Positions 40,145-52,458 of a stretch of 64,000 bases of DNA are shown one piece after another. The stretch's first letter is position 1, and each line of letters begins with the position of its first letter. Origin of the DNA: Brettanomyces bruxellensis. Its lineage: Eukaryota > Ascomycota > Pichiomycetes > Pichiales > Pichiaceae. The stretch spans positions 124,001 to 188,000 of the forward strand of contig NC_054684.1 in NCBI RefSeq assembly GCF_011074885.1, written 5' to 3'. The position numbers and the translations under genes are program-made. The notes beneath the pieces were generated by a model, which did no database searches, was not told the DNA's origin, and saw nothing but the letters and a program-made list of their open reading frames with translations.

Positions 40145-41632
40145 ATGGGGGACCTTCAGCATAAAATACTTGAAATTTTGAACGTATCTGGTTCGATTGC
40201 GGACACTAGTAAAGAATTGCCAGATGCTGATCCTCAACAAGTTTATGCAGCTTTAAATTCTCTCTCTTCCAGGTCGATGATAACTTACAAGGTGCACCAA
40301 CATGATGTTTGGCATCTTACCGATGAGGCAAAAGATGTGGTAGCAAATGGATCTCATGAGTTCCGACTTTTAAATGAAGTCATAAAACGTCTTGAGGGTT
40401 TGAAGATTTCCGAAGTTACTTCAATCATGGGTAAAAGTGGAAAGATTGCTCAGGGTCGGGCCTTCAAGAATGGTTGGATTCGTAAGGATGGTGATAAATT
40501 GTTGTCCAAAGTTTCAGGGACTGACAATATTAGAGATGAAACTGCCGAACAATTGAGAAAAATTGAAAAGCAGGGAACTTTGGAAAACAAAAAGGAATTA
40601 AAAGATCTTAAGAAGAGAAAGCTGATTACTGCAGCTAATGTGAACACCTACTCAGTTGAAAAGGGAGTTGAGTTCTCTATCGAGATAAAAAAACTCGAGA
40701 CGGATATTACTGCAGAAATGGTGCAAAGTGGTTCTTGGAATAAAGCTGCATTTAAGCCTTATAACTTTTGTTCCCAAGGTGTTTTCCCTCATTCTGGTGC
40801 ATTGCATCCGCTAAATAAAGTTCGGGAAGAATTCCGGCAAATTTTCTTTTCTATGGGCTTTACTGAGATGCCATCAAATCAGTATGTTGAAAGTGGTTTT
40901 TGGAACTTTGATACCTTGTTTGTTCCCCAACAGCATCCTGCCCGTGATCTTCAGGATACATTTTATTTGAAAGATCCGGTTAAGGCAGATCCTCCAAAAG
41001 ATAAACAATATTGGGAGAATATTAAAAAGGTTCATCAAGGAGGCGCCTTTGGATCGATAGGCTATAGGTACCCTTGGAGAGCTGAAGAGTCGTTGAGAGA
41101 AGTTCTCAGAACACACACAACTGCTGTGTCTTCAAAAATGCTTAAGAAGCTTGCAGATGATCCAAAGCCAACCAGATTGTTTTCTATCGATCGTGTCTTC
41201 CGTAATGAAGCTGTTGATGCAACTCATTTAGCAGAATTTCATCAAGTTGAAGGCGTTTTTGCAGACTACAGTCTAACCTTAGGTGATTTAATTGGTTTTA
41301 TGCAACAGTTCTTTTCGCACATGGGTGTCAATGATCTTCGTTTCAAACCAACATATAATCCATACACCGAACCATCTATGGAAATTTATGCATGGCATTC
41401 AGGATTGAAGGAATGGGTTGAGATTGGAAATTCTGGCATGTTTAGACCTGAGATGTTGGAGCCTATGGGATTACCTAAAAATTTAAGAGTCCTTGGATGG
41501 GGATTGTCGTTGGAGAGACCAACTATGATCAAGTACGGTGTCAAGAATATTAGAGAGTTGTTGGGTCATAAGGTCAATCTCGACTTTATTGAAAGTAATC
41601 CTGCTCCAAGATTGGAACAACAGATTTTTTGA
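40145..41632 (+). CDS. FRS2: Cytosolic phenylalanyl-tRNA synthetase alpha subunit
   Basis: 495 aa (S. cerevisiae Frs2: 503). The N-terminal winged-helix tRNA-binding domains (about 1-160) are followed by the class II catalytic core. Motif 2 is RVFRNEAVDATHLAEFHQVEG (about residues 350-370) and motif 3 is GWGLSLERPTMIKYG (about 451-465). HPLNKVREEFRQIFFSMGF lies at the dimer-forming motif 1. It pairs with the beta subunit Frs1 as an alpha2-beta2 enzyme that charges tRNA-Phe in the cytosol. No mitochondrial presequence is present. The gene is intact and highly conserved. Confidence 0.96.
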   Translation: MGDLQHKILEILNVSGSIADTSKELPDADPQQVYAALNSLSSRSMITYKVHQHDVWHLTDEAKDVVANGSHEFRLLNEVIKRLEGLKISEVTSIMGKSGKIAQGRAFKNGWIRKDGDKLLSKVSGTDNIRDETAEQLRKIEKQGTLENKKELKDLKKRKLITAANVNTYSVEKGVEFSIEIKKLETDITAEMVQSGSWNKAAFKPYNFCSQGVFPHSGALHPLNKVREEFRQIFFSMGFTEMPSNQYVESGFWNFDTLFVPQQHPARDLQDTFYLKDPVKADPPKDKQYWENIKKVHQGGAFGSIGYRYPWRAEESLREVLRTHTTAVSSKMLKKLADDPKPTRLFSIDRVFRNEAVDATHLAEFHQVEGVFADYSLTLGDLIGFMQQFFSHMGVNDLRFKPTYNPYTEPSMEIYAWHSGLKEWVEIGNSGMFRPEMLEPMGLPKNLRVLGWGLSLERPTMIKYGVKNIRELLGHKVNLDFIESNPAPRLEQQIF

Positions 41633-42968
41633 ATGTAATGTGGCTTTGATCTATACTTTTGAAAAAATAAATGAAAAATGAAGAAATATCAATTTATATA
41701 TTGTTACATTTGACGGTCGCGTGTAATATTGGTTTAAGCGTGACACCGACTACTTTATGAAGTTTGTGTTATAACTAGTCTTGAGTGTTTTTAAGGCTAG
41801 AGAAATGAAAAATATAAAAGGAAAAGAACTAAGTAAGAAGGTAAAATGAACGGGATAAAAAAGGGAAAATGCACGTGCTTAAATACCTTTAATCCTTACG
41901 AGCTAGGTTTCCTTGGGTGTAAACATGGCTGGGCAGTCCCGCGTAGATGCAACTGTCGACGCATCTATTGTTACATGTATGTTAAAGAAAGAAATTTACA
42001 AAGCAGGAATTTTGCTTTTCTATATGAATATAAGTTTTGCTCAAACCTATAAGACTTCAATTTAGATGCATAGGGTATTGCTCTGTAAACAATAGGGAAG
42101 GCATTTTATTATATCTAGGATTCAAAAAATTATTGCCATCTAATCACGGATTTTGGAAAAAAAGCCAATGTACTATGCCTAAAGAAAGAATAGCTAAGCA
42201 AGCAAACAAAATACACAGCTAGATAAAGATCATTCTATCTGTTGGAAGTGTATAAATATCGTGTAATATATAGGTCAACTTCATGTTTTTATATCTTCCT
42301 ATAGAACTACAAAGAACGCATGTATCTAATAGTAGCGGGAATACTGGCCAGATTATGCCGATACAAGGAAGAATAAATATCTATTGCCTAATGCGATCTC
42401 GATAGTGAAAGGATTTGATATAGCTCTGTTTCTTTTTCAGCAGAAAACTAGGTGTCGCTCTGCGTCTCAGCTAGAATTTTGCTGTCAGATATTGTTCGTC
42501 AACAACTACGAGACGTAATGATATTTTATATGTTATTATCCCATATAGGTTCAGGTGGTCTTTGCTTTATAGTACATGAATCAGATTAATGACCAGACAT
42601 ATATCAGAATTAACTCACAGAGAGAGGTTTGTCCAAAACTTTTAGCTAAACCCTACAATAATTATTGCGTTTTTCGTATGGAGACAAGCATGTATGTAAA
42701 AACCTCTTTTTGTCATGGAGATCATTTTATGTAACAGAAGTCTCTTCTTTTCACAACTAACTGCCCAATCGCGTTCCTAACTGTAAGCATCTCCGCACCT
42801 GGTTGCATCAATGCACAAAAGTATAAAAGTAGTTAAGCAAATAGATATGCTACATGAGATTTATACTCTTTGACCAATTCGATATTCAAAAAAAAAGGAT
42901 ACAAGCCACTTTTAATTTGCAAACTTCAAAATAGTTTAGGTACGTATTATAGATAAGCACATTCATCT
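41633..42968. other. Intergenic region with LTR-like relic F
   Basis: FRS2 3' flank, then relic F (41722-41975), then about 990 bp of AT-rich sequence in which I recognise nothing. The small open frames at 41846-42052 and 42037-42222 lie in or next to the relic and are not genes. Confidence 0.5.
41722..41975 (-). repeat. LTR-like relic F, copy 1
   Basis: 254 bp. On the minus strand it starts TGTAACAATAG and ends ATATTACA. It is clearly but imperfectly repeated, in opposite orientation, at 63377-63603: shared stretches include ACGCATCTA/TAGATGC, the CTTTAATCCTTA block, the ACTTTATGAAGTTTGTGTTATAACTAG block, and GAGTGTTTTTAAGG. There is no matching target duplication, so it is old. TG...CA ends and size suggest a solo LTR of a third family. 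Confidence 0.5.
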
Positions 42969-43162
42969 TGTGTGAGAGATCAAACAAAGAAAAGTCACAT
43001 GTTATCCAGATGGCTACGTAATATTATGAGCGAAGCAACACGAGTGAATCGTTGATTAAAATTGGATGACGAAGTACAGAAAAACGAGAAAATGTTAAAT
43101 GAGTATTTAGTCTTTTTGGAAAACTCAAGATGAGAATAAGAATGAACAAGCAGAAGCTTACA

Positions 43163-43959
43163 TGTCAAAGCAATAGAAGGATAGAACAACGGGGTTCTAA
43201 GTAGGTCTATTGTCTACGTTGTCGTTTAAGCAGAAGAATGACAACTCTATAAAGATGTGTCGAAGTTAAGAGAGACCTTATGAGTTGCTCTTGGGCTTTA
43301 GCTATCAAACTCCTTCTTTAATAGAACTAATAAGAACCTAGAAGTCTGGGAGATTCAGACAATTGTGAGGTCTGTTACCTAAGTGGGTGGATATAGATGT
43401 ACCAAGTGGTCTGTGTGATAATGTTAATGCCTTTAACATTCTAACAATTGTGTATGTGTCACCATAGAAGAAAATGAATTTACATTCTTTACTCTGTCAC
43501 CATCGAAGTGGAGTCGAACTAGTTGTATTGCAAAATAGGTTATCTGGTCTCATCCCTTCGTAGAAGAAACAAGTTATATAAAGAGGTAAAGTAAAGTAAA
43601 AATAAAATGGAAAATAAAGTGAGGTAATCATACATAATATAATTAATTCTCAGAAACAGAATTATGATCGCGCATAATTAATTTTCTGCTGATTCCCTAA
43701 CATACACAGTTAGTGCATTTTATCCAGGATTGTCTCTATTAGATATTATTCTAAATCTTCGTTACTTTAGAATAAGTTCAGAACAAATACATATAAATCT
43801 AATGACATATAATAATAGATTGCCTAATACTAGGTAATATTCTCATATGTCCGACAAGATGAGATATCCTCTTGTGTCTATACTAAATCTTATGTACAAG
43901 CTATATACTATAATAAATATCGAGAGCACAACACTAATCTGGTAACATTAACTTCTACA
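43163..43959 (+). repeat. Relic E, copy 1 (split by solo LTR A)
   Basis: Net 193 bp once LTR A and one 5-bp duplication are removed. It starts TGTCAAAGC and ends TTCTACA, bordered by a 7-bp repeat GCTTACA (43156-43162 and 43960-43966). The uninterrupted repeat-D copy near 62670 reads AGCTTACAG once (on the minus strand), which confirms an insertion here. A diverged second copy lies at 63239-63655. Confidence 0.55.
43258..43856 (+). mobile_element. Solo LTR A (600-bp family)
   Basis: 599 bp, beginning TGTCGAAGTTAAGAG and ending ATATGTCCGACA, flanked by a perfect 5-bp duplication AGATG (43253-43257 and 43857-43861). It contains a TATATAAAG promoter-like motif (about 43574), giving the likely transcription direction. 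It belongs to the same family as 53572-54170 and 61801-62411. There is no internal element, so it is a product of LTR-LTR recombination. Confidence 0.9.
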
Positions 43960-44335
43960 GCTTACAGGGGAAGAAAAATATAAGAAGAAGAGAAAAGAGA
44001 ACAGGAAGATAAAAATAAGAAAAACAAATAAAACAAATAAAATCAAGTCATTAAAATAAATATAATAATACTTCAAATTATAAGCATATACAAGGGGGTG
44101 CCTTTATCTATATCCTAGTGAATACAAACTAGTTGATTATTTCATTATATATTACTTCCGCACTTACTTAAACTACATCATAACATTCTAAACGCATTAC
44201 TTTGTAACATAAAATATTTCATCTTTTAGTGGTTTGATTCAACACTTCAAAACAAACACACAAATCACTTTGTACTTACGTAATCTAAAATAATTTAGGT
44301 TCAAACCAAAGCAGACCCCTTACAATATCATTAAT

Positions 44336-44408
44336 GGGCGTGTGGCGTAGTTGGTAGCGCGTTCGCTTAGCATGCGAAAGGTCCTGGGTTCGACTCCCAG
44401 CTCGTCCA
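44336..44408 (+). tRNA. tRNA-Ala (AGC)
   Basis: 73 nt, intronless. The acceptor strand GGGCGTG pairs with CTCGTCC. D-arm GCGTAGTTGGTAGCGC; anticodon stem-loop GTTCGC-TTAGCAT-GCGAA with anticodon AGC; variable loop AGGTC; T-arm CTGGG-TTCGACT-CCCAG; discriminator A. Very close to yeast tRNA-Ala(AGC). A T-rich Pol III terminator follows directly (TTTATTTTT, 44409-44417). Confidence 0.97.
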
Positions 44409-44417
44409 TTTATTTTT

Positions 44418-45561
44418 GGTCAAAAAAATATTTTACACATTTGGCACCTATTTCCATACACATGTTATCGGCCAATTTTCTTAATTCGTGCCTACGACCT
44501 CATGCTCATTTTTGCTTGTCAGATTTATTCGCTAAATCTACATATGTGAAAATTTTGGTTGATTACTCTATATACTAAGGGTTCGATAAATGGTAAACGA
44601 CTGGGAACTTGAGCTGTAGAGGTAAGAAATCATTTCAAGAAGTATAGCTTCGGAAAAACAATAAAAAAAGATAATAGGGAAAATTTTTGTTGCCAGGACG
44701 TTTCCCTACTTACGACAAATTTCCAGTTCACCTGTTATGATCAAAGTATCCAGAGTGTCGAAAGATCAGAAACTTAAACATCATCCAATATACATGTAAT
44801 CAGTAAAAATGTGAATTCAAATAAGATCAGTTAACAGATTCGTTTATTGTTTAAGCTGTATAAAATAATAAAATAACAACGCAATGCTAATGACGATTTA
44901 GCCAATTGTATTGATTTCGCACGGCAGATACTTCAAGACTGAAAAATTTTTTTTTTTAATTCTAAAAATTTAATTACAAGAAAGTATAAAAAGGAGACCA
45001 GAATTCCAACCAGCAGGGCTTACCAAAAGTCCGAACACAGTTTTCGTTCGCACTATTTCCCATTTTTATCTTCATTTTACATTTCTTTCTTGCTTTTTAT
45101 TTATTTTCCTCTTTCTCTCTTCCTCTCTCTCCTCTCCTGCAAAACCACGCTGACGGGCTTTTTATATTGAAAAGAAATATCATATTTGGCTTTTGATTAG
45201 TCTTAATAGTTGTTGCTCTTTTCAGTTGTTAATCGTTTCGAGTATTACCGCAAAAATCCCCAGTTGCGTATTCGAAAGGATTAAAGGTAAGTAAAACTTT
45301 GAATCATCAACACTATTACAGGAGAGGTAAAGTTTTCCAGAAGAGAGTTAGATAGTTAGGTGTATTTTGAAACCTTATGTCATTTTTTCTTCTTTTGGGC
45401 CTTACTGTAACAGTGTAGCAATTTGAAGCATTGTTTTGAAAACTTCAGACTAACACGATTGTAAACTTTTTTTTGTTAGTGATTTCTTTTGCTTCAAGTG
45501 GATCAGTTCAAAGTCAGAGCTTTTTTTTCGATAAAACAATTCTGTCAAACTTTTTTTAAAG
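44418..45561. other. URA2 upstream region
   Basis: About 1.1 kb. It contains A/T runs (44946-44959), a pyrimidine-rich stretch (about 45047-45140) typical of yeast core promoters and leaders, and the candidate 5'-UTR intron listed separately. No other gene is seen. Confidence 0.6.
45287..45479 (+). other. Candidate 5'-UTR intron of URA2
   Basis: 193 nt: 5' splice site GTAAGT (45287-45292), branch point GACTAAC (45448-45454), a T-rich tract and 3' TTAG ending at 45479. It lies wholly upstream of the URA2 ATG at 45562, so it would not change the protein. Signals match the BUB3 intron style apart from G for T at the first branch-point base. Transcript evidence is required. Confidence 0.55.
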
Positions 45562-48500
45562 ATGAGTAAAGATTTCGACCCGGTTTCCGCACCAATTTCG
45601 GAAGATGCAAAGCTTGTTACGTTGGAGACTCAAGGTGGAGATGCCATTAGAGGTTACTCTTTTGGTGCCAATGTTTCTGCTGCGGGAGAGCTTGTTTTTC
45701 AGACCGGTATGGTTGGTTACCCAGAGTCTATTACGGATCCATCTTATGAAGGCCAGATTCTCGTTATGACATATCCTATGATTGGTAATTATGGTGTTCC
45801 AGATAGGACAATCAGGGATGATACTATTTCATCTATTCCAAAGTATTTTGAATCCCGGAAGATTCATGTTGCGGGTCTCGTCGTTGCGGGTTATACGGAG
45901 AAATACTCCCATTACTTAGCAAAATCTTCTCTCGGTGCATGGCTTAAGGAGCAGGGTGTCCCAGCCATATATGCCGTTGATACCAGATCTTTAACGAAGG
46001 ACCTTCGTCAGCATGGTTCAACATTGGGAAGGTTGTGCATGCAAAAACCAGGTATCGTGGCCTCAGAAATTTTGAAGAGAATTAATGTGGCAAAGGAAGC
46101 CGGCTCTGTAGACGATGCTTCTTCTAATGAACGTTCTGAAGGTAAAGAAATTGAAGCGAAATCAGATAAGTCATTGACTTCCTTAATCTGGGCATCATTC
46201 TTTGATATTCCTGATTGGGTTAATCCGAATGACAAGAATCTTGTCTCTAAGGTTTCAACAAAAGAGCCTGTGATTTATAATCCTCGTGAGAACGATGCAA
46301 AATTAGGTCCTGACGGAAAACCGTTGAGAATACTTGCGATTGATGTGGGTATGAAGTTTAATCAAGTTAGGTGTTTTGTTAAAAGAGGTGTTTCTTTAAA
46401 GGTGGTTCCTTATGATTATGATTTTTTAAAGGAGAACTATGATGGGCTTTTTGTTTCAAATGGTCCGGGTGATCCTTCTGTGATGAAAGATGTGATTTCA
46501 AAGCTTTCTATTGCTTTAAAAGAAGCTAAAACCCCTATTTTTGGTATTTGCTTGGGTCACCAATTGCTGGCTCGTGCCTCTGGTGCCTCTACTATTAAGT
46601 TGAAATTTGGTAATAGGGGTCAGAATATCCCTTGTACTTGCACCAAATCTGGCCGTTGTTACATCACTTCTCAAAACCACGGATATGCCGTTGATGCCGA
46701 TACACTTCCTGCAAACTGGAAGCCATTATTTGTTAACGCAAACGATCAATCGAACGAGGGTATTTACCATACTGAAAAGCCTTTCTTTTCTGTTCAATTT
46801 CATCCAGAATCTACCCCTGGTCCACGTGATACCGAATTCCTTTTCGATGTTTTTATCGATGCGGTTGCAAATTTCAAGAAGGATCATATCTTAAAGCCGA
46901 TTACATTCCCTGGTGGTGAGATGGCGGAGAACAAACTTCTTCACCCTCGAGTCCAGGTCAAAAAGGCACTTGTTTTGGGATCAGGCGGTCTCTCTATTGG
47001 TCAAGCCGGTGAGTTTGATTATTCCGGTTCTCAGGCCATTAAAGCTTTGAAGGAGGAAGGTATTTACACAATTTTGATCAATCCTAATATTGCTACAATT
47101 CAAACATCAAAAGGAATGGCCGATAAGATATACTTTTTGCCAGTTAATCCGGAGTTTGTTCGTAAGGTTATTCTTCATGAGAGGCCAGATGCGATTTATT
47201 GTACTTTTGGTGGCCAGACAGCTTTAAATGTGGGTGTCAAGCTTAAGGACGAGTTTGCAAACCTTGGAGTGAAAGTTCTTGGAACACCGATTGATACTAT
47301 CATGACCACAGAGGACAGAGAGCTATTTGCACGTGCAATGGATGATATTAATGAGCATTGCGCCCGTTCAGAATCCGCTGACAACATGGAAGAAGCATTA
47401 CATGCTGCTCATGATATAGGCTATCCTATTATCTGCAGAGCCGCTTATGCATTAGGTGGATTGGGATCAGGATTTGCCAACAATGATAACGATTTGACTA
47501 TTCTTTGTGAGAAAGCTTTTGCTGTCTCCCCCCAAGTTTTGATAGAAAAGTCTATGAAAGGATGGAAAGAAATTGAGTACGAGGTCGTCAGAGATGCTTT
47601 TGACAATTGTATCACTGTTTGTAACATGGAGAATTTTGATCCTTTAGGTATCCACACAGGGGACTCTATTGTCGTTGCACCATCTCAGACTCTTTCCGAT
47701 GCCGATTACAATATGCTTCGTACCACCGCTGTTAATGTGATTAGGCATTTGGGCGTTGTTGGTGAATGCAACATTCAATATGCTCTTAATCCAACTTCGA
47801 AGGAATATTGTATTATTGAAGTGAACGCCAGATTGTCTAGATCTTCTGCCTTGGCTTCAAAGGCTACGGGTTATCCTCTCGCATACACTGCTGCAAAACT
47901 TGGTTTGAACATACCACTCACTGAAATTAAAAACTCCGTTACTAAAGTGACTTGTGCATGTTTCGAGCCATCTCTTGATTACTGCGTTGTTAAAATTCCA
48001 CGTTGGGATTTGAGAAAGTTTAACCGGGTTTCCACTCTTCTATCTTCGGCTATGAAATCTGTCGGTGAAGTCATGAGTATTGGACGTAATTTTGAAGAAG
48101 CAATTCAAAAAGCAATCAGGTCAGTCGATTATCAACACCTCGGATTTAACAAGCCATCCACGAAATCCTTTGAAATGACGAAAGATCAGATTGATAAAGA
48201 GCTTACCAAACCTTCAGACCAGAGATTATTTGCGATTTCAAATGCATTTGTTCAGGGTTATTCTGTTGAGAAGGTTCATAAAATGACAAACATTGATTTA
48301 TGGTTCCTTTCAAAGCTTTTTGACCTAATTAAATTTGGCGACAAAATTTCTTCGTTCAGTGATAGCGAAAGACCCCTTCCTGTAGATTTGCTTCTTCAAG
48401 CCAAGCAACTTGGCTTTGAGGATCGTCAATTAGCATTCTTTCTTCATTCGAATGAGGTTGCAATTCGCAGAATCAGGAAAGAGGCAGGTATCATTCCATT

Positions 48501-51500
48501 TGTTAAACAGATTGACACGGTTGCTGCGGAGTTCCCTGCGTTCACTAATTATCTTTACATTACTTACAATGCTTCTGAAAGTGATGTCGATTTCAATGAT
48601 CATGGCGTTATGGTTTTGGGATCTGGTGTCTACCGTATTGGGTCCTCTGTGGAATTTGATTGGTGTGCTGTTAGGGCCATTAGGACTCTTCGTGAGAATG
48701 GCTACAAAACTATTATGGTGAATTTCAATCCAGAAACAGTTTCTACGGACTATGATGAGGCAGATCGTCTTTACTTTGAAACAATTGATCTGGAAAGAGT
48801 ACTGGATATATATGAACTGGAGAAGGCTTCAGGAGTAGTCATCTCCATGGGTGGCCAAACTTCAAACAATATTGCCTTACAACTTTCAAGACAAAATGTG
48901 CATGTACTTGGTACTTCTCCGGAAATGATAGACTCTGCTGAAAATAGATACAAGTTTTCGCGTATGTTAGATAGAATTGGCGTTGATCAGCCAGCATGGA
49001 AAGAACTCACCTCTTTTGATGAGGCGGAGGAATTTGCTGAGAAGGTGAGTTATCCTGTTCTTGTTAGGCCTTCCTATGTTCTTTCCGGTGCTGCGATGAA
49101 TACATGTTGGTCTCGTGATGATTTGAGAAATTACCTGGGTCAGGCTGTTAGGGTTTCACCTGATTATCCGGTTGTCATTACAAAGTTCATCGAGAATGCA
49201 AAGGAAATTGATGTTGATGCAGTTGCCCGCGACGGAAAACTTGTTATGCATGTTGTTGCCGAGCATGTTGAAAATGCAGGTGTTCACTCAGGAGATGCTA
49301 CGCTTGTCGTTCCACCCCAGGATCTTTCAAAGGAGACTGTTAAGAGGATTGTTGAAGCGACTGCCAAAATTGGAAAAGCTCTTGCTATTACTGGACCTTA
49401 CAACATTCAGTTCATGGCTAAGAATAATGAAATAAAGGTCATAGAGTGTAATGTGCGAGCCTCAAGGTCATTTCCATTTAATTCTAAAGTAGTTGATGTT
49501 GATATGATTGAGATTGCAACCAAAGCAATTATGGGTATTCCTTTCGAGCCATATCCGGGAAAGAAACTACCTGCTGACTACTGTGCGGTCAAGGTTCCAA
49601 AATTCTCGTTTTCAAGGCTTACCGGTGCCGACCCTGTTCTGGGTGTTGAGATGGCTTCAACGGGTGAAGTCGCTTGTTTTGGTCATGATGAGTATGAAGC
49701 TTATGCGAAGGCACTTATTGCTTCTGGATTCATTCTCCCTAAGAAGAATATACTTCTTTCAATAGGTTCATATAAGGAGAAGCAAGAGCTTTTGCCATCT
49801 ATCAAGAAGCTTCATGATATGGGATTTAATCTTTTTGCAACTGCTGGTACTGCTGACTTTATCCATGAGCATGGAATTCCTGTCAAATATTTGGAGTTAT
49901 TGAACCCGGAAAGTGATGACAAACAGAAAAAGGAATATTCCTTAACGGAGCATCTCGCCAACAATATGATAGATTTATATGTGAATCTTCCATCTGCAAA
50001 TCGTTTTAGAAGACCTGCAAACTATATTTCACAGGGATACAGGTCTAGAAGAATGGCTGTCGATTTTGCTGTTCCTTTGGTGACGAATGTGAAATGTGCC
50101 AAATTCCTCTTTGAGGCAATTTACAGGCATGCAAGTCTTGAAGTTGGTCCAGTCGATGCGCAATCATCACATGAGACTGTAAAACTTCCAGGTCTCGTTG
50201 CTCTGGGAGTGTTCATTCCATATCTTTCCGATTCCACTCAATCTTCTGTAAGGGCATTTGAGGACACAACAAAAATCGCCTTGGCATCAGGATTCAGCCT
50301 TGTTTCAGTTCTTCCTTATAATAAATTTGGCCCTGCAATAACCGATGTGGGCACTATGACAAAGGTTCATGAAGCAATAGAGGATTCTGCTTACACTGAC
50401 TATTCATTTTCTTTGGCTGCTACAGAAAAGAACGCTGACGCTGTTGAATTAGCTTCCGGTCAATCATCTTCACTTTATATTAAGGCAGAAGAGTTCAAGG
50501 ACACGGATAAAGTTATATCCATATCTTCACATTTCAATGAATGGCCTCAGAGCAAGCCAATCGTTGCAGATGCGAAGAAGACGGATCTTGCCTCGATACT
50601 CCTTCTGGCATCATTATTTGGTACCAAAATACACGTGACAAATGTAACTGGTGCTTCCGATTTGGCTTTAATAGCGATGTCCAAAGAAAAGGAACTTCCT
50701 GTCACGTGTGATGTTTCGATTTACGCACTATTCTTGTCCCAGGATGACTTCCCAGAAGCAAAATTCTTACCCACAAAGGAAGATCAAGATGCACTTTGGG
50801 ATAATTTAGATCAGGTTGATTGTTTCTCTATTGGATATTTACCTACTCAGTTGGCAGAATTTTTGGGCAAGCCTGTCAGTGCTGGAATGGGTATTGTTGA
50901 TGTTATTCCATTACTTTTGAAGGCTGTTTCGGGGGGAAAGCTCACTTTGGAAGCCCTGATCGCAAAAATGCATGATAAGCCGATTGAGATATTAGGCTTT
51001 GGTGATGTGGATTCCACCGTCGATGTGGATGCTGATCGTCTCATTTCATCCTTGAAAAAAATTCCTGTCTCAGCAAATTCGTGGTCGCCTTTCCAGGGCA
51101 GACATTTGAAGGGTGCTGTTGAGAGAGTTCTTTATAACCAGCATACCGTCTGTTTGGAAGGTGAATTCGTTGTGAAAGAAGCAATGGGTAAGGAGAGCAT
51201 CGAAAATGCGCAGTATCCATCGTCCTTGGTTGAAAAGCCAGGTGATAAGGTGTTCAAGTCTGCAAAGAATGTGAAGATTTCTACTGCCGCCACCTCTACT
51301 TCCTCACCGGTTACACCTCGTTCTAGAAGGAGATCATCAAGATTCTCATTTGATTCTGTTAAGAGACCCGTTCTCAAGTCAGGTTTTAAAGAGAAGGAAG
51401 TTGCAGGGGTCTCTGTTGGTGCAATTGAAGAAATAGACCATCCTACAGGAGCGGACTTAGTTTCATCTTTGCCTCCACGGGAATTGAGCCCTCCAAATGC

Positions 51501-52458
51501 TATTTCCTCTTTAATTAGATCGAATAATCCGTTCCTTCGTAAGAGTGTTCTTTCAGTGAATGGCATTACCCGAGAGAATTTGCATGCATTGTTTGCGGTT
51601 GCTCAAGAGATGAAGCTTGGCGTTGAAAGAGAGGGAGTTCTTGATATTCTCAAGAGACGCGTGTTAGTGACAGCTTTCTTTGAGCCATCAACAAGAACTG
51701 CATCATCGTTTAATACTGCTATGCAGAGACTTGGAGGGCGTGTCGTTGCTGTCAATGGGCAAAGTTCATCAGCTAAGAAGGGTGAGACCTTGCAAGATAC
51801 TATTCGTACCCTGGCATGCTATTCCGATGCAATTGTTTTGAGACATCCCTCGGAGGAAAGTGCTTTTATTGCTGCTAAGTATTCACCTGTTCCAATAATT
51901 AATGGTGGAAATGGCTCCAGGGAGCATCCCACGCAAGCATTCTTGGATCTTTTCACTATCAGGGAGGAACTGGGCACTATCAATGGTATTACTGTTACAT
52001 TTATGGGTGATCTTAAATATGGTAGACCTGTGCACTCGCTCATAAAATTGTTGAAGCACTATCAGGTTAAGGTTCAGCTTGTGTCCCCTCCAGAATTGAG
52101 GTTACCTCGCAATCTTGTCGAGTTCTTGAGACAGCATGGAAAGCCTGTCATTGAATCAAGCGAACTAACAAAGGACATAATCGCCAAATCTGATGTGTTG
52201 TACTGTACAAGAGTGCAGCAGGAGAGGTTTGCAGATAAGGCGGAATACGAGAGGTTGAAAGATGCGTACATAGTTGATAATAAGATTCTTTCTTATGCCA
52301 AACAGCATATGTGCGTCATGCATCCCTTACCAAGAATTCACGAGATTAAGGAGGAGGTCGATTTTGATCAACGTGCTGCATACTTTAGGGAAATGCGTAA
52401 TGGTTTATTTGTCAGGATGGCGTTGTTGGCTATGGTTATCGGTGTTGATGAAATGTGA
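45562..52458 (+). CDS. URA2: Ura2: glutaminase-CPSase II-(inactive DHOase)-ATCase
   Basis: 2298 aa in one uninterrupted frame (S. cerevisiae Ura2: 2214). Domains: class I glutamine amidotransferase (about 1-440; nucleophile Cys330 in GICLGHQLL, catalytic HPE in FHPEST); two carbamoyl-phosphate synthetase halves (about 460-990 and 1000-1530; ATP-grasp, [10 protein letters not shown] and [18 protein letters not shown]); the MGS-type UTP-feedback region (about 1390-1530); a degenerate dihydroorotase-like linker (about 1530-1880); a Ser/Arg linker with RRRSSRFS (PKA-like site, about 1925); and aspartate transcarbamylase (about 1985-2298; [26 protein letters not shown]). It catalyses the first two steps of pyrimidine synthesis in the cytosol. 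DHOase activity in yeasts is supplied by Ura4. The gene is bracketed by opposing tRNA genes and inverted repeats. Confidence 0.97.
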   Translation: MSKDFDPVSAPISEDAKLVTLETQGGDAIRGYSFGANVSAAGELVFQTGMVGYPESITDPSYEGQILVMTYPMIGNYGVPDRTIRDDTISSIPKYFESRKIHVAGLVVAGYTEKYSHYLAKSSLGAWLKEQGVPAIYAVDTRSLTKDLRQHGSTLGRLCMQKPGIVASEILKRINVAKEAGSVDDASSNERSEGKEIEAKSDKSLTSLIWASFFDIPDWVNPNDKNLVSKVSTKEPVIYNPRENDAKLGPDGKPLRILAIDVGMKFNQVRCFVKRGVSLKVVPYDYDFLKENYDGLFVSNGPGDPSVMKDVISKLSIALKEAKTPIFGICLGHQLLARASGASTIKLKFGNRGQNIPCTCTKSGRCYITSQNHGYAVDADTLPANWKPLFVNANDQSNEGIYHTEKPFFSVQFHPESTPGPRDTEFLFDVFIDAVANFKKDHILKPITFPGGEMAENKLLHPRVQVKKALVLGSGGLSIGQAGEFDYSGSQAIKALKEEGIYTILINPNIATIQTSKGMADKIYFLPVNPEFVRKVILHERPDAIYCTFGGQTALNVGVKLKDEFANLGVKVLGTPIDTIMTTEDRELFARAMDDINEHCARSESADNMEEALHAAHDIGYPIICRAAYALGGLGSGFANNDNDLTILCEKAFAVSPQVLIEKSMKGWKEIEYEVVRDAFDNCITVCNMENFDPLGIHTGDSIVVAPSQTLSDADYNMLRTTAVNVIRHLGVVGECNIQYALNPTSKEYCIIEVNARLSRSSALASKATGYPLAYTAAKLGLNIPLTEIKNSVTKVTCACFEPSLDYCVVKIPRWDLRKFNRVSTLLSSAMKSVGEVMSIGRNFEEAIQKAIRSVDYQHLGFNKPSTKSFEMTKDQIDKELTKPSDQRLFAISNAFVQGYSVEKVHKMTNIDLWFLSKLFDLIKFGDKISSFSDSERPLPVDLLLQAKQLGFEDRQLAFFLHSNEVAIRRIRKEAGIIPFVKQIDTVAAEFPAFTNYLYITYNASESDVDFNDHGVMVLGSGVYRIGSSVEFDWCAVRAIRTLRENGYKTIMVNFNPETVSTDYDEADRLYFETIDLERVLDIYELEKASGVVISMGGQTSNNIALQLSRQNVHVLGTSPEMIDSAENRYKFSRMLDRIGVDQPAWKELTSFDEAEEFAEKVSYPVLVRPSYVLSGAAMNTCWSRDDLRNYLGQAVRVSPDYPVVITKFIENAKEIDVDAVARDGKLVMHVVAEHVENAGVHSGDATLVVPPQDLSKETVKRIVEATAKIGKALAITGPYNIQFMAKNNEIKVIECNVRASRSFPFNSKVVDVDMIEIATKAIMGIPFEPYPGKKLPADYCAVKVPKFSFSRLTGADPVLGVEMASTGEVACFGHDEYEAYAKALIASGFILPKKNILLSIGSYKEKQELLPSIKKLHDMGFNLFATAGTADFIHEHGIPVKYLELLNPESDDKQKKEYSLTEHLANNMIDLYVNLPSANRFRRPANYISQGYRSRRMAVDFAVPLVTNVKCAKFLFEAIYRHASLEVGPVDAQSSHETVKLPGLVALGVFIPYLSDSTQSSVRAFEDTTKIALASGFSLVSVLPYNKFGPAITDVGTMTKVHEAIEDSAYTDYSFSLAATEKNADAVELASGQSSSLYIKAEEFKDTDKVISISSHFNEWPQSKPIVADAKKTDLASILLLASLFGTKIHVTNVTGASDLALIAMSKEKELPVTCDVSIYALFLSQDDFPEAKFLPTKEDQDALWDNLDQVDCFSIGYLPTQLAEFLGKPVSAGMGIVDVIPLLLKAVSGGKLTLEALIAKMHDKPIEILGFGDVDSTVDVDADRLISSLKKIPVSANSWSPFQGRHLKGAVERVLYNQHTVCLEGEFVVKEAMGKESIENAQYPSSLVEKPGDKVFKSAKNVKISTAATSTSSPVTPRSRRRSSRFSFDSVKRPVLKSGFKEKEVAGVSVGAIEEIDHPTGADLVSSLPPRELSPPNAISSLIRSNNPFLRKSVLSVNGITRENLHALFAVAQEMKLGVEREGVLDILKRRVLVTAFFEPSTRTASSFNTAMQRLGGRVVAVNGQSSSAKKGETLQDTIRTLACYSDAIVLRHPSEESAFIAAKYSPVPIINGGNGSREHPTQAFLDLFTIREELGTINGITVTFMGDLKYGRPVHSLIKLLKHYQVKVQLVSPPELRLPRNLVEFLRQHGKPVIESSELTKDIIAKSDVLYCTRVQQERFADKAEYERLKDAYIVDNKILSYAKQHMCVMHPLPRIHEIKEEVDFDQRAAYFREMRNGLFVRMALLAMVIGVDEM

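Larger units (their letters stand above)
42969..44335 (+). repeat. Repeat D, copy 1 (tRNA-Ala side), with nested insertions
   Basis: Sequence shared, in inverted orientation, with the tRNA-Thr side (54755-62880 minus its insertions). It starts TGTGTGAGAGATCAAAC and includes the TATTTAGTCTTTTTGG block and the distinctive CAAGGGGGTGCCTTTATC block near 44091. It continues to the first base of the tRNA-Ala gene. It is split by element E (43163-43959), which is itself split by solo LTR A (43258-43856). It may be an old LTR or a tRNA-targeted element; internal protein-coding sequence is not recognisable. Confidence 0.65.
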
